DNA of 64,000 nucleotides from Tissierella sp. Yu-01 (GTDB lineage Bacteria > Bacillota > Clostridia > Tissierellales > Tissierellaceae). The notes beneath the pieces are model-generated. The model was not told the origin of the DNA. It did no database searches and saw nothing but the letters and a program-made list of their open reading frames with translations. Each line of letters starts with the position of its first letter. Position 1 is the first letter of the stretch. The position numbers and the translations under genes were made by a program. Below, in pieces: positions 23,578 through 32,660 of this stretch. The stretch covers positions 310,001-374,000 of the forward strand of contig NZ_CP120677.1 in assembly GCF_029537395.1 (NCBI RefSeq). The letters run 5' to 3'.

Positions 23578-25809
23578 ATGACTTATACAGTTGCATTAGC
23601 TGGTAACCCAAATAGTGGGAAAACAACGCTTTTTAATGAATTGACTGGTGCTAGACAGCATGTAGGAAACTGGCCAGGGGTAACAGTTGATAAGAAAGAA
23701 GGTATATACAAGAAGAATAAGGAGGTAAATGTTTTAGATCTACCAGGTACATATTCTTTATCGCCATACTCAGCAGAGGAAGTTATAGCAAGGGATTACA
23801 TAGTAAAAGATAAACCAGATGTGGTAATAAACATTGTAGATGGAACAAATATTGAAAGGAATTTATATCTTACTTTACAAATTGCAGAAACTAAGATACC
23901 AATGGTTGTTGCTATAAACATGATGGATGAAGTGGAGGCTCGAGGAGATAAGATTGATTGCCATAAGTTATCAGAACTTTTAGGAATACCAGTACTGCCT
24001 ATTGTTGCAAGAAGCGGTAAAGGAATAAAAGATTTGATGGATTCAGCTATTGAAGTTGCACAAAATAAAACTTCAGCAAAGAATTTGGATATATTTGATG
24101 ATAATATACTATCAGCTATAAAATCAATTTATGAAGTCTTAGATAATTCTCAAGATAGTGGTAGTTCATCAGCAGTAGGTGCGTATACTACAGAATTGGA
24201 ATGGAGATCTATTAAATTAGTTGAGAACGATGAGATAATAATAGAAACATTATCCAATAGTCAGAAGTCTGCCGTTGAAAAAATAATTGCCGAAGCTGAA
24301 AAACATGCAGATGGAGATTTAGAAGCTAGAATTGCAGATTTAAGATATCAATTCATAGGAAAACTTGTAAAGGCATCAGTTAAAAAGAACAATAAGGGAT
24401 ATACAGAAACTAAATCAGATAAAATAGATAAGATTTTAACTAATCGTGTACTAGCACTTCCTATTTTTGCAATTATAATGTATTTACTATTTGGAACCAC
24501 TTTTAGTGAAAATTTCTTATTTGTAGAAGGTCTACTTAGTCCTGGTATGTGGTTAGCAGGTTTAGCTGAAGGCATATGGGGGGCTTTTGCTGATGTAGTT
24601 GGTGGTTTAATAGCTAATGCTTCGCCAATATTACAATCTTTAATTATGGACGGTATAATTGAGGGATTAGGAGCAATCATTGGATTTATTCCATTGGTAT
24701 GGGTACTTTATATATTGATATCCTTCTTAGAGGATTGTGGATATATGGCTCGTATTGCCTTTGTTATGGATAGGATATTCCGTAGATTTGGTCTTTCAGG
24801 ACGTTCATTTATTCCATTGTTAATGGGATTCGGCTGTGGTGTTCCTGCGGTAATGGCTACAAGAACCCTGGATACTGAAAAAGACCGTAAGATCACTACA
24901 ATAATTACTGGATTTATGCCCTGTGGTGCAAAGCTTCCAATATTTGCAATGTTTGTGTCTACATTCTTTGCAGGTAATAATAAGACTTTAATTACTTACT
25001 CCTTGTATATGCTAAGTATTCTAGTGGCAATAGTGGTATCATTGCTGCTTAATAAGCTTGTATACAAATCTAAGGCTTCAAATTTTGTTATGGAGCTTCC
25101 AACATATCGTGTACCTACTTTAAAAAGCATTGGTATTCACGGTTGGGAGAAGGTAAAAGGATTTGCCATTAAGGCTGGAACTGTTATCTTTATATCAACT
25201 ATATTGATTTGGGCATTAAGTAACTTTAATATGAATTCATTTAATGGAGTAAATGCAGCAAATAATGATGATGGAAGTATAATGAGTGAAATGGATGATA
25301 GTTTCCTTGCATCTGTAGGTACTACAGTAGCACCGATATTTAAACCATTAGGCTTCGGTGAATGGAGACCTACAGTAGGTGTGGCTACAGGCTGGATTGC
25401 CAAGGAAATGGTAGTGGTAACTATGGCACAACTATATGATGAGGATGTAAGTCCTGAATATTTAGAAGAATTTTTCTCTCAATATAATTCAGATGAGTTA
25501 GAAGAATTAGGGTTTGAAGCTGGAGTATATGATGAAGAGGTAGCCTTTGATATCTATTCAGAAGGTATCCTCTGGGAGGGAGAAGATGAAAATGCCCTTG
25601 TATCCATGAAGAATGACATCAAAACAAGAGCAGCAGCTTATTCATATATGGTATTTAATTTATTGTGTATGCCTTGCTTTGCAGCAGTAGGCGCTATGAA
25701 GAGGGAACTAAAGACCTGGAAGCAAACAGGAGCAGCAGTTGGTGTTCAAATGTTAACAGCGTATGTTGCAGCATTTATTGTATATACAGTTGGAACCTTA
25801 ATAGCTTAG
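23578..25809 (+). CDS. feoB: Ferrous iron transport GTPase permease
   Basis: The 743-residue FeoB has an N-terminal G domain: G1 GNPNSGKT at residues 9-16, G3 DLPGTYSL and G4 NMMD. After a spacer come Gate domains and TM segments, including LLMGFGCGVPAVMATRT and MPCGAKLPIFAMF. A final segment holds the conserved FNLLCMPCFAAVGAMKREL. It moves Fe(II) across the membrane. The acidic loop after TM segments (about residues 630-675) is longer than usual for some relatives but seen in clostridial FeoB. It is followed by a Cys-rich membrane protein gene. Confidence 0.96.
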   Translation: MTYTVALAGNPNSGKTTLFNELTGARQHVGNWPGVTVDKKEGIYKKNKEVNVLDLPGTYSLSPYSAEEVIARDYIVKDKPDVVINIVDGTNIERNLYLTLQIAETKIPMVVAINMMDEVEARGDKIDCHKLSELLGIPVLPIVARSGKGIKDLMDSAIEVAQNKTSAKNLDIFDDNILSAIKSIYEVLDNSQDSGSSSAVGAYTTELEWRSIKLVENDEIIIETLSNSQKSAVEKIIAEAEKHADGDLEARIADLRYQFIGKLVKASVKKNNKGYTETKSDKIDKILTNRVLALPIFAIIMYLLFGTTFSENFLFVEGLLSPGMWLAGLAEGIWGAFADVVGGLIANASPILQSLIMDGIIEGLGAIIGFIPLVWVLYILISFLEDCGYMARIAFVMDRIFRRFGLSGRSFIPLLMGFGCGVPAVMATRTLDTEKDRKITTIITGFMPCGAKLPIFAMFVSTFFAGNNKTLITYSLYMLSILVAIVVSLLLNKLVYKSKASNFVMELPTYRVPTLKSIGIHGWEKVKGFAIKAGTVIFISTILIWALSNFNMNSFNGVNAANNDDGSIMSEMDDSFLASVGTTVAPIFKPLGFGEWRPTVGVATGWIAKEMVVVTMAQLYDEDVSPEYLEEFFSQYNSDELEELGFEAGVYDEEVAFDIYSEGILWEGEDENALVSMKNDIKTRAAAYSYMVFNLLCMPCFAAVGAMKRELKTWKQTGAAVGVQMLTAYVAAFIVYTVGTLIA

Positions 25810-25831
25810 GTTATTAAAAGGAGGAATAGAG

Positions 25832-25978
25832 ATGTTGGATTTTATTATAGTAGCAGTGATAGCAATTTGTGTAGTATTTAGTATAGCTTATAGTAGAAAG
25901 AGAAAGAAATCTGGACAATCTGGTTGTGGATGCAGCTGCGATGATTGCGGTACTACATTCTGTTCCAGTGAAAAATAG
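25832..25978 (+). CDS. FeoB-associated Cys-rich membrane protein
   Basis: A 48-residue ORF follows AAAGGAGG. It has one TM segment (residues 4-20), a basic stretch SRKRKK, then a Cys-rich tail GCGCSCDDCG...FCSS. This layout matches the small FeoB-associated Cys-rich proteins of Firmicutes, found directly after feoB as here. The five-plus cysteines may hold iron or relay it; the role is not proven. Confidence 0.88.
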   Translation: MLDFIIVAVIAICVVFSIAYSRKRKKSGQSGCGCSCDDCGTTFCSSEK

Positions 25979-26050
25979 GTTTGTTTATACTAGTAAGTTC
26001 CTGATTATTCTGATACTATAAAGTTATCAAAGTGATTTGGAGGAACAAAG

Positions 26051-26428
26051 ATGTATGAATCAAGAGAAATGTATTTAGAAACAATTTTTGTTTTAAAAAA
26101 ACGCAATGGTCAAGTCAGATCAATAGATATAGCAAGGGAATTAGACTTTAGTAAACCTAGTGTAAGTCGTGCTATGGGGATATTGAAGGATGATGATTTT
26201 ATAGTAATGGATGAAAATGGTCATATTGAACTTACTAAAAAGGGTAAAGAAAAAGCTAATGATATCTATGAAAAACATAAAGCTTTAACAACATTGTTGA
26301 CAGAGGTAATTAAGGTATCTCCTGAAGTAGCCGAGGAAGATGCTTGCAGAATTGAGCATGTTATCAGTGATGAAACCTTTGAGGGTATAAAAAGATTTTT
26401 AAGAAAAAGAGATATTGATGATATCTAG
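26051..26428 (+). CDS. DtxR-family iron-dependent regulator (short, no SH3 domain)
   Basis: The 125-residue protein has an N-terminal winged helix (residues 1-65) and a metal/dimer domain, but no C-terminal SH3-like domain. Predicted metal ligands are Met7, Cys99, Glu102 and His103 (CRIEHV). These match the Met10/Cys102/Glu105/His106 site of DtxR. MntR instead has Asp at the first position, so Fe(II) rather than Mn(II) is the likely signal. Its position after the feo operon and the four GTTAGC palindromes in the window make it the probable binding partner of those sites. Confidence 0.88.
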   Translation: MYESREMYLETIFVLKKRNGQVRSIDIARELDFSKPSVSRAMGILKDDDFIVMDENGHIELTKKGKEKANDIYEKHKALTTLLTEVIKVSPEVAEEDACRIEHVISDETFEGIKRFLRKRDIDDI

Positions 26429-26479
26429 AATCTATGGACTCAAGTAGGGAATGGTTACAAAGCTATGAGAACTAGGAAT

Positions 26480-26512
26480 AAGGTCAAAAAGTGTTCAAAT
26501 CTTTTTGACCTT
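26480..26512 (+). terminator. Rho-independent terminator after the feo/dtxR block
   Basis: AAGGTCAAAAAG and CTTTTTGACCTT form a 12-bp stem with a 9-base loop; a T-rich tract follows. Confidence 0.75.
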
Positions 26513-26698
26513 ATCTTTCTATTTTTATCTAAATGCTTTAAACTTTATTTCAAAGCTTAGTTAATATGTATAATGGGAGATTTAATAGGAAATAGATATT
26601 CTATACAGCACAATTCAATAAATGTGAAGAAATTTACATTAGATCCAGTATAATAAATACATGATGAAGAAAACATATATTAGTAAAGGGGTGCCGCT

Positions 26699-27007
26699 GT
26701 GAATTTTATGGGAGTAATTATTGGAATTGTAGCTTTTTTAATTATAGGCATATTTCACCCTATTGTAATCAAATGTGAGTACTATTTTAGTGATAGGGTT
26801 TGGCCGATTTTTTTAGTTGTCGGTATTTTTTCAGTTGTGGCTTCATGCTGGATTAAAGATATGCTTTTTTCAGCAATACTAGCTATTTTTGGATTTACTT
26901 GCCTCTGGTCAATCATAGAGCTTAAGGAGCAGAGAGAACGAGTGAAAAAGGGATGGTTTCCTAAAAATCCTACACGTACTTATAGTTCTAATAAGATGGA
27001 TGATTAG
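26699..27007 (+). CDS. DUF4491 family membrane protein
   Basis: The 102-residue protein has three hydrophobic segments and the DUF4491 hallmarks FHPIVIKCEYYF and FGFTCLWSIIELKEQRERVKKGWFPKNP. It begins at GTG 26699 after AAAGGGG. The family has no known function. It is a lone gene with a terminator on each side, and 26513-26698 upstream shows nothing else beyond AT-rich promoter-like sequence. Confidence 0.85.
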   Translation: MNFMGVIIGIVAFLIIGIFHPIVIKCEYYFSDRVWPIFLVVGIFSVVASCWIKDMLFSAILAIFGFTCLWSIIELKEQRERVKKGWFPKNPTRTYSSNKMDD

Positions 27008-27067
27008 TCTTTACAGTAAACCGATATGAAATACAAGAGAGCTATAGTATAGAAGTGAAATTTGAAT

Positions 27068-27107
27068 AAATTCCACCATAATATTTTATTATGGTGGAAT
27101 TTTTAAA
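27068..27107 (+). terminator. Rho-independent terminator after the DUF4491 gene
   Basis: AAATTCCACCATAATA and TATTATGGTGGAATTT form a near-perfect 16-bp stem with a short loop and T run. The sequence from 27108 to 27296 shows no gene I can support. Confidence 0.85.
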
Positions 27108-27296
27108 TTTTTTTGTAATAGGTAAAAATGTAATAAGTAATATATATGATTTAAATATTGATGCAGCTATTATGCATAGTAAACTGAGGGAAACATTTGG
27201 TATAATTGAATAAAAGAATGATGATTTTAATTTTCAATTTTATATGCAAGTGCAAAGTTAGATGAAGTACAAACATTTATGAAGGAGATAACATAT

Positions 27297-27779
27297 ATGA
27301 ACAATGTATTGATTGTTTATTATTCGCTATTCAAAAATACAGAGAATTTAGCATTGGAAATAGCAATACAGACTGATGGTACTATAAGAGAATTAATTCC
27401 CGAAAGTGATTATTCTTTTGATTATAATACAGCAGTTAAAGAAGTAAGAAATCAAATTTCTCGGGGATTTTGTCCTAAATTAATATCTGGAAATGAGTCC
27501 ATAGATGATTATCAAACAATATTTATCGGCACACCTAATTGGTTTAAAACATTAGCTCCACCAGTTATGAGTTTCCTTAGATTACATGATTTTTCAGACA
27601 AAACAATAATTCCCTTTTGTACTCACGGAGGTGGTGGATTTGGAAAAATTGAAAATGATATAGCTAAGGAGTGCTCAAACGCTAGGATTCTGCCAGGTTA
27701 TGATGTAAACGGTATTGCTGCATCAGCAGAAGTCAAAAATTGGCTTGAAAGAATTGGATACGAATTTAAGCAGAAATAG
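27297..27779 (+). CDS. Flavodoxin-family protein (Flavodoxin_4 type)
   Basis: This 160-residue protein starts NNVLIVYYSLFKNTENLA, an FMN phosphate-binding loop, and includes IFIGTPNWFKTLAPPVMSFL and FCTHGGGGFGKIENDI, typical of the Flavodoxin_4 group. ATG 27297 is 8 bases after AAGGAGAT, so it is preferred over the earlier in-frame ATG at 27279. It is probably a redox partner or NAD(P)H-linked flavoprotein. It stands alone. Confidence 0.85.
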   Translation: MNNVLIVYYSLFKNTENLALEIAIQTDGTIRELIPESDYSFDYNTAVKEVRNQISRGFCPKLISGNESIDDYQTIFIGTPNWFKTLAPPVMSFLRLHDFSDKTIIPFCTHGGGGFGKIENDIAKECSNARILPGYDVNGIAASAEVKNWLERIGYEFKQK

Positions 27780-27894
27780 TTGATAACATGTTATGTTTTA
27801 AACTATCATTGATAAAGATTTTTATATTCTATATAATTTATCTGAACATTAAAATATTTTAACAATTATAAAGACAGAAGGATGATTATATAAA

Positions 27895-29145
27895 ATGAGT
27901 AAGGATTCAAAGTTTTTAATTTCAGAGGCAAATAGGTGTCTATTATGTAAAAATGCAAGATGTCAAACGAAGTGTCCTATTAATACTGAAATTCCAGAGG
28001 TAATTAGATTATATAGAGATGGAGAAGTAGATAAAGCTGGTGAGATATTATTCAAAAATAATCCATTATCAGTTGTCTGTTCAGTCATATGTCCACATGA
28101 AAATCAATGTAAAGGAAATTGCATAAAGGGTATAAAAGGAGAACCTATAGATTTTTATGAAATAGAAGAATTTATATCTAATGAATATTTAAAGAATTTG
28201 AGTCTTAAACCTGAAGAAGAGTTAAAAGATAGAATAGCAATTGTCGGTTCAGGTCCAGCAGGTATCACTATAGCATTTATTTTAGCTCAAAGGGGATATA
28301 AAGTAACATTATTCGAAAAAAATGAAAAAATAGGTGGAGTATTAAGATATGGAATTCCTGAATTTAGATTACCAAAGGATATCTTAGATAGAATTCAAGA
28401 CTTATTAATACAATTAGGTGTAAAAATAAGACCAAATACATTAATTGGTCCAGTATTGACAATAGATAAATTATTTGATGACGGTTATAAGGCAATTTTC
28501 ATAGGAACAGGTGTATGGAATCCAAAAAAATTAAATATAAAAGGTGAAAGTTTAGGTAATGCACATTATGCTATAGATTATTTAAAATCACCGACAGTTT
28601 ATAATTTAGGTAAAAAAGTTATAGTTATAGGTGCTGGTAATACTGCAATGGATTCAGCGCGTACTGCTAAAAGAAATGGCGCAGATGAAGTATCGATTAT
28701 ATATAGAAAAGGCTCCGAAGATATGACTGCAACAAATCATGAAATTGAAGAAGCAAAAGAAGAAGGAGTAAAGTTCGAGCTGTATAAGGTACCAGTTGAA
28801 ATTGTTGATGAAGGTGTTATTTTTAGAGAAACTGAAAAGATAACTGATGTAGACGGTAATACTAGGGTTATTGAAAAAGAAGGTACAGAAGCCCTTATAG
28901 AATGTGATTCAGTTATAATTGCCATAAGTCAGACACCAAAGAACGTTATTGTTGTAAACAATGCAGGATTTATAACAGATCACGGATTATTAGTAACTCA
29001 TAAAGGACAAACTACGAGGGAAGGTGTATTTGCTTCAGGAGATGTAGTTACTGGTTCAAAGACTGTAGTTCAAGCTGTAGCAGATGCCAAAAATGTTGCT
29101 GATGAAATAGACGAATATTGTAAAAGTTTAAGGGGAAAACAGTGA
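27895..29145 (+). CDS. GltD-like NAD(P)-dependent oxidoreductase (glutamate synthase small-subunit family)
   Basis: The 416-residue flavoprotein has an N-terminal Fe-S region with cysteines in CLLCKNARCQTKCP and VCSVICPHENQCKGNC, an FAD-binding GSGPAGI motif, an NAD(P) motif GAGNTAMDSAR, and a final FAD segment GVFASGDVVTGSKTVVQA. Homotetrameric GltA/NfnB-like proteins are longer (about 460), but this core is complete. No glutamate synthase large subunit lies nearby, so an electron-transfer role with another partner is possible. Confidence 0.85.
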   Translation: MSKDSKFLISEANRCLLCKNARCQTKCPINTEIPEVIRLYRDGEVDKAGEILFKNNPLSVVCSVICPHENQCKGNCIKGIKGEPIDFYEIEEFISNEYLKNLSLKPEEELKDRIAIVGSGPAGITIAFILAQRGYKVTLFEKNEKIGGVLRYGIPEFRLPKDILDRIQDLLIQLGVKIRPNTLIGPVLTIDKLFDDGYKAIFIGTGVWNPKKLNIKGESLGNAHYAIDYLKSPTVYNLGKKVIVIGAGNTAMDSARTAKRNGADEVSIIYRKGSEDMTATNHEIEEAKEEGVKFELYKVPVEIVDEGVIFRETEKITDVDGNTRVIEKEGTEALIECDSVIIAISQTPKNVIVVNNAGFITDHGLLVTHKGQTTREGVFASGDVVTGSKTVVQAVADAKNVADEIDEYCKSLRGKQ

Positions 29146-29158
29146 TAGAATATTAATA

Positions 29159-29196
29159 TAGCTGACTTGGAATTAACTTTCTAAGTCAGCTTTTTA
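29159..29196 (+). terminator. Rho-independent terminator after the GltD-like gene
   Basis: AGCTGACTT and AAGTCAGCTTTTT stem, with intervening GGAA/TTCT pairing. Confidence 0.8.
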
Positions 29197-29303
29197 TTTC
29201 TGGGAAATTATTGCTACAGCTGATGAAGTTTATAGTAATTCAGAATACTTAAATTGTAGCAGGAAACAATAAAATTAAACCTAGGGAGGTGTTCTATTAT
29301 TTT

Positions 29304-31745
29304 ATGATTACAAAACTAAGTGAGTACAATGAAAAAAGAAATTTTGATAGAACCTATGAGCCAGAGGGTAAGACAGAAGATTCGGAAGAAGGATTAAGAT
29401 TTGTAGTACAACATCATTTGGCTCGTAGAGACCATTATGATTTTCGTCTTGAATGGAATGGGGTTCTTTTGAGCTGGGCAGTGCCTAAAGGTCCATCCTA
29501 TAATACTCATGACAAAAGACTGGCTATACATGTAGAGGATCATCCACTTGACTATAGGAACTTTGAAGGTACTATTCCAAAGGGTGAGTACGGTGGAGGA
29601 GTGGTCATGCTCTGGGATGAAGGATTTTGGGAGACCTATGGAAATGTGGATGAGGGACTTAATAAAGGAGAGTTGAAATTTCTTTTAAAAGGAGTACGCC
29701 TCAAGGGAAAATGGGCATTGATAAGATTAAAACAAAAACCTGGTGATACAAAAGATAACTGGCTTTTACTAAAAGAAAAAGATGAATATGTAAAGACCAC
29801 TGATGGAATCTCAGAATATATAACAAGTGTTAGGACTGGTCGTACTATGACAGAAATTGAAAAAGGAGAAGATGAAAAAATAACTAGAAATCCTTTCAAT
29901 GAAACTGATGTTCAACTTGCCAAACTAGCTAATGAAATTCCCAAAGGTGATGATTGGTTTTACGAGTTAAAGTATGATGGATATAGAATAATGGCATACG
30001 TTGAAGGTAACAGCGTTCGATTAATTACAAGAAACGCAAATGATTATACACATCGCTTTCATGAAATCGCCTCTTCTCTCATTGATTTGGCTGCCGGAAG
30101 GGCAATGATTCTTGATGGTGAAATGGCAATCACAGACCCATCAGGTAAGACAGATTTTCATGCACTTCAGAACTATATGAGAAACCCTGGGGATAAAAAT
30201 CTAACATATATTGTTTTCGACCTCTTAGCGTTGGATGGAGTAGATCTAAGAGGAGAGCCCCTAATTAATAGGAAAGAGAAACTTGAAGATTTGATGGGGG
30301 ATGCTCCACATAATCTCTACTATAGCCGTTATGTTAGAGGTAACGGGAAAGAAAGTTTTGCTGCTGCTTGTGATGCAGGTATGGAAGGCATAATAGGTAA
30401 AAAAGCTAATTCTACCTATAGCGGGATAAGGAGCGATGACTGGATTAAACTTAAGTGCGATAAGAGACAAGAGTTTGTAATTGGAGGGTATACTCTTTCT
30501 GATAAGAGAACTAGCGGGGTAAGTTCACTTCTTCTTGGCTTATATGAAGATCAGGAGTTAATCTATGTTGGACGTGCTGGTACTGGCATAAGCGAGAATG
30601 AAATGAAAGAGCTTGAGGAAAAATTTGAGAACTTAAAGAGAATGGATTCACCTTTTAAAGAAACTCCAGAGACAAGAACAAATGAAGAGATTACTTGGCT
30701 TGAACCAGAACTAATTGCAGAAATAAAATTTGCAGAATGGACCAAGGATAATCTATTAAGACAAGCAAGCTATAAAGGATTAAGAACAGATAAAGATCCG
30801 AGGGATATAAAAAAGGAAACAGTGGAGACTGAATTACAGGACTCATCTGACAAGGAAGTGGTAAAACCTATGGTAGTTAGTTCAAACAATATTATAATAG
30901 AAGGAATAAAGATTACCAACCCTGATAAGATCATATTTGAAGAACCTATAATCACAAAAGTGGACGTAGTTAGATATTATGAGAAAATTTCGGAGCGTAT
31001 GCTTCCCTATTTAGGACACAGAATTCTTAGCATTGTACGATGTCCTAAGGGGGTTTCGCAGACATGTTTCTATAAGAAGCACCCCGGACCTGGGAGTAAA
31101 GGGATCATAACAGCACCTATTACTAAAGGTGATGGGGAAATTGAGGAATACTTTTATATTGAGAATACAAAAGGTCTTATATCAGAAGCACAGATGGGAA
31201 CTCTGGAATTTCATACTTGGGGAAGTACTGTTAGCGAACTTGAAAAGCCGGATTTGATGGTATTTGATTTAGACCCAGATGAAGGAATGGATTTAGTCAG
31301 GGTTCGTCAAGGTGCTCTAGACATAAAAAGTATTCTTACTGAGCTATCTTTGAAATCATATCTAAAAACTAGTGGTGGTAAAGGATATCACGTGGTTGTC
31401 CCTATAAAACCTACCGTCACCTGGGATAAGGTTAACGATTTTTCAAGACTCGTTGCAGAAGTAATGGAGCAAAAGTGGCCTGACCGATATACAAGTAATG
31501 TAAGAAAAGTTAATCGTAAAGGGAAAATATTTATTGACTGGATTCGAAACGGTAGAGGGGCTACAAGTATTGCCCCATATTCTCTAAGAGCTAGAAAAGG
31601 AGCCAAGGTGTCCATGCCTATAGGATGGGATGAACTTGATACCGTTGCACCTGATGGTATTAATATATATAATGCACTTATGAGGATTGAAGGGAATGAT
31701 CCTTGGAAAGACTTTTTCGCAAATAATCAGATGCTTAGGGAATAG
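29304..31745 (+). CDS. ligD: Multifunctional DNA ligase D (phosphoesterase-ligase-polymerase)
   Basis: The 813-residue protein joins three end-joining activities. Residues about 20-190 are the 3'-phosphoesterase domain (HHLARRDHYDFRLE). The middle is the ATP-dependent ligase with the lysine in ELKYDGYR and a C-terminal OB domain. The end is a primase-like polymerase with catalytic Asp pair in FDLDPDE and KTSGGKGYH. The PE-Lig-Pol order is like Pseudomonas LigD. The ATG at 29304 is some distance (14 bases) from AGGGAGG; an in-frame GTG inside that site is not credible. No Ku gene is in this window. Confidence 0.93.
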   Translation: MITKLSEYNEKRNFDRTYEPEGKTEDSEEGLRFVVQHHLARRDHYDFRLEWNGVLLSWAVPKGPSYNTHDKRLAIHVEDHPLDYRNFEGTIPKGEYGGGVVMLWDEGFWETYGNVDEGLNKGELKFLLKGVRLKGKWALIRLKQKPGDTKDNWLLLKEKDEYVKTTDGISEYITSVRTGRTMTEIEKGEDEKITRNPFNETDVQLAKLANEIPKGDDWFYELKYDGYRIMAYVEGNSVRLITRNANDYTHRFHEIASSLIDLAAGRAMILDGEMAITDPSGKTDFHALQNYMRNPGDKNLTYIVFDLLALDGVDLRGEPLINRKEKLEDLMGDAPHNLYYSRYVRGNGKESFAAACDAGMEGIIGKKANSTYSGIRSDDWIKLKCDKRQEFVIGGYTLSDKRTSGVSSLLLGLYEDQELIYVGRAGTGISENEMKELEEKFENLKRMDSPFKETPETRTNEEITWLEPELIAEIKFAEWTKDNLLRQASYKGLRTDKDPRDIKKETVETELQDSSDKEVVKPMVVSSNNIIIEGIKITNPDKIIFEEPIITKVDVVRYYEKISERMLPYLGHRILSIVRCPKGVSQTCFYKKHPGPGSKGIITAPITKGDGEIEEYFYIENTKGLISEAQMGTLEFHTWGSTVSELEKPDLMVFDLDPDEGMDLVRVRQGALDIKSILTELSLKSYLKTSGGKGYHVVVPIKPTVTWDKVNDFSRLVAEVMEQKWPDRYTSNVRKVNRKGKIFIDWIRNGRGATSIAPYSLRARKGAKVSMPIGWDELDTVAPDGINIYNALMRIEGNDPWKDFFANNQMLRE

Positions 31746-31784
31746 TTTACGACTCAAAAAGTGGGAAAAGGAGGAAGGTTTAAA

Positions 31785-32060
31785 ATGAGTAAATTATATG
31801 AATTTGAAGCAGAGATTAAGAAAGTGCCTGATATTGATGGGGCATACATAGAAATACCTTTCGATGTAAAAGCTGAATTTGGTAAAGGAAGAGTTCCCGT
31901 AACTGCTACATTTGATGGTGAAAGATATGAAGGCAGTCTTGTAAGAATGAAAACACCTTGCCATATCATTGGAATCAGGAAAGATATAAGAGCCAAGATT
32001 GGTAAACAACCTGGAGATATAATAAAAGTAACATTACAGGAAAGAGTAACTAAGAAATAA
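31785..32060 (+). CDS. DUF1905 domain protein
   Basis: This 91-residue protein begins [36 protein letters not shown], a DUF1905 beta-barrel signature, and continues [24 protein letters not shown]. It follows ligD by about 40 bp with its own AAAGGAGG site. Some DUF1905 proteins carry a C-terminal YdeI/OmpD-like domain, which is absent here. A role with LigD is suggested only by position. Confidence 0.8.
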   Translation: MSKLYEFEAEIKKVPDIDGAYIEIPFDVKAEFGKGRVPVTATFDGERYEGSLVRMKTPCHIIGIRKDIRAKIGKQPGDIIKVTLQERVTKK

Positions 32061-32092
32061 AAGATAAGTGCCAGTAAGCACTTATCTTTTAT
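32057..32092 (+). terminator. Bidirectional terminator between convergent genes
   Basis: ATAAAAGATAAGTGC and GCACTTATCTTTTAT form a perfect 15-bp stem with A and T runs on both sides. It serves the DUF1905 gene and the convergent PNPOx-like gene. Confidence 0.88.
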
Positions 32093-32093
32093 T

Positions 32094-32471
32094 TTAGAGA
32101 GTATTTTCAAGGGTATCTATAGTTATTTCAAGAGCAGCCCTTGACCAAGGAAATTTTCCCTTTATCATATCAAATTCAGTCCCTTCTTCTATAAATTTAG
32201 CTGTTCCAGTAATTAAGAATCCCGTTCCTTTGTAGGTTTTTCCTTGAACTTCCCTACTACCTATTGTAAGTTTGACTCTATTGTCCCTTTCAATATTCTC
32301 TTCAGTTTTTTTCATTCCACCAACTGGAATTAAAAGAGTATCATCTTCGGTTATATGTACATAGCTATTCCACGTGTTCACAACATGAGGCATATCTATG
32401 CCTTGAGTTACTATTGCTACCTCACCATCTGCAGGGTGTGCCAATACTTCCAATAATTTATCATTTAGCAT
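32094..32471 (-). CDS. Pyridoxamine 5'-phosphate oxidase-family protein
   Basis: The 125-residue split-barrel protein has the FMN-binding pattern of this superfamily: ...DGEVAIVTQG...HVVNTWNSYVHITEDDTLLIPVGGM then RDNRVKLTIGSREVQGKTYKGTGFLITGTA. It is short, as in flavoredoxin/PNPOx-like stress proteins. It is transcribed alone on the minus strand. Substrate unknown; it is unlikely to be the real PdxH given its length. Confidence 0.85.
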   Translation of the reverse strand: MLNDKLLEVLAHPADGEVAIVTQGIDMPHVVNTWNSYVHITEDDTLLIPVGGMKKTEENIERDNRVKLTIGSREVQGKTYKGTGFLITGTAKFIEEGTEFDMIKGKFPWSRAALEITIDTLENTL

Positions 32472-32563
32472 TTTTAATCACCTTAAATATATTATTTTTT
32501 ATTAAGAGTATTATGCCCTATTTTGTTTATAGCAATCAACCTATGATGGTAAGTAGGCAAAGT

Positions 32564-32593
32564 TTGGTTTTGATTTGATTTTGTTTTTATAAT
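32564..32593 (+). promoter_or_regulatory. Promoter of the ABC exporter operon
   Basis: TTGGTT (32564-32569), 18-bp spacer, TATAAT (32588-32593), 67 bp before the first exporter gene. Confidence 0.5.
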
Positions 32594-32660
32594 AAGATAG
32601 GGGGTATAATGATAGAGTACATGAATTTTAAATATTTTTATGTCTTAATTAGGAGGGTAT

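Noticed and set aside
27120-27214. Short plus-strand frame ending ...HSKLRETFGIIE
   Set aside because: No start with ribosome site and no recognised family; possibly chance or a remnant.
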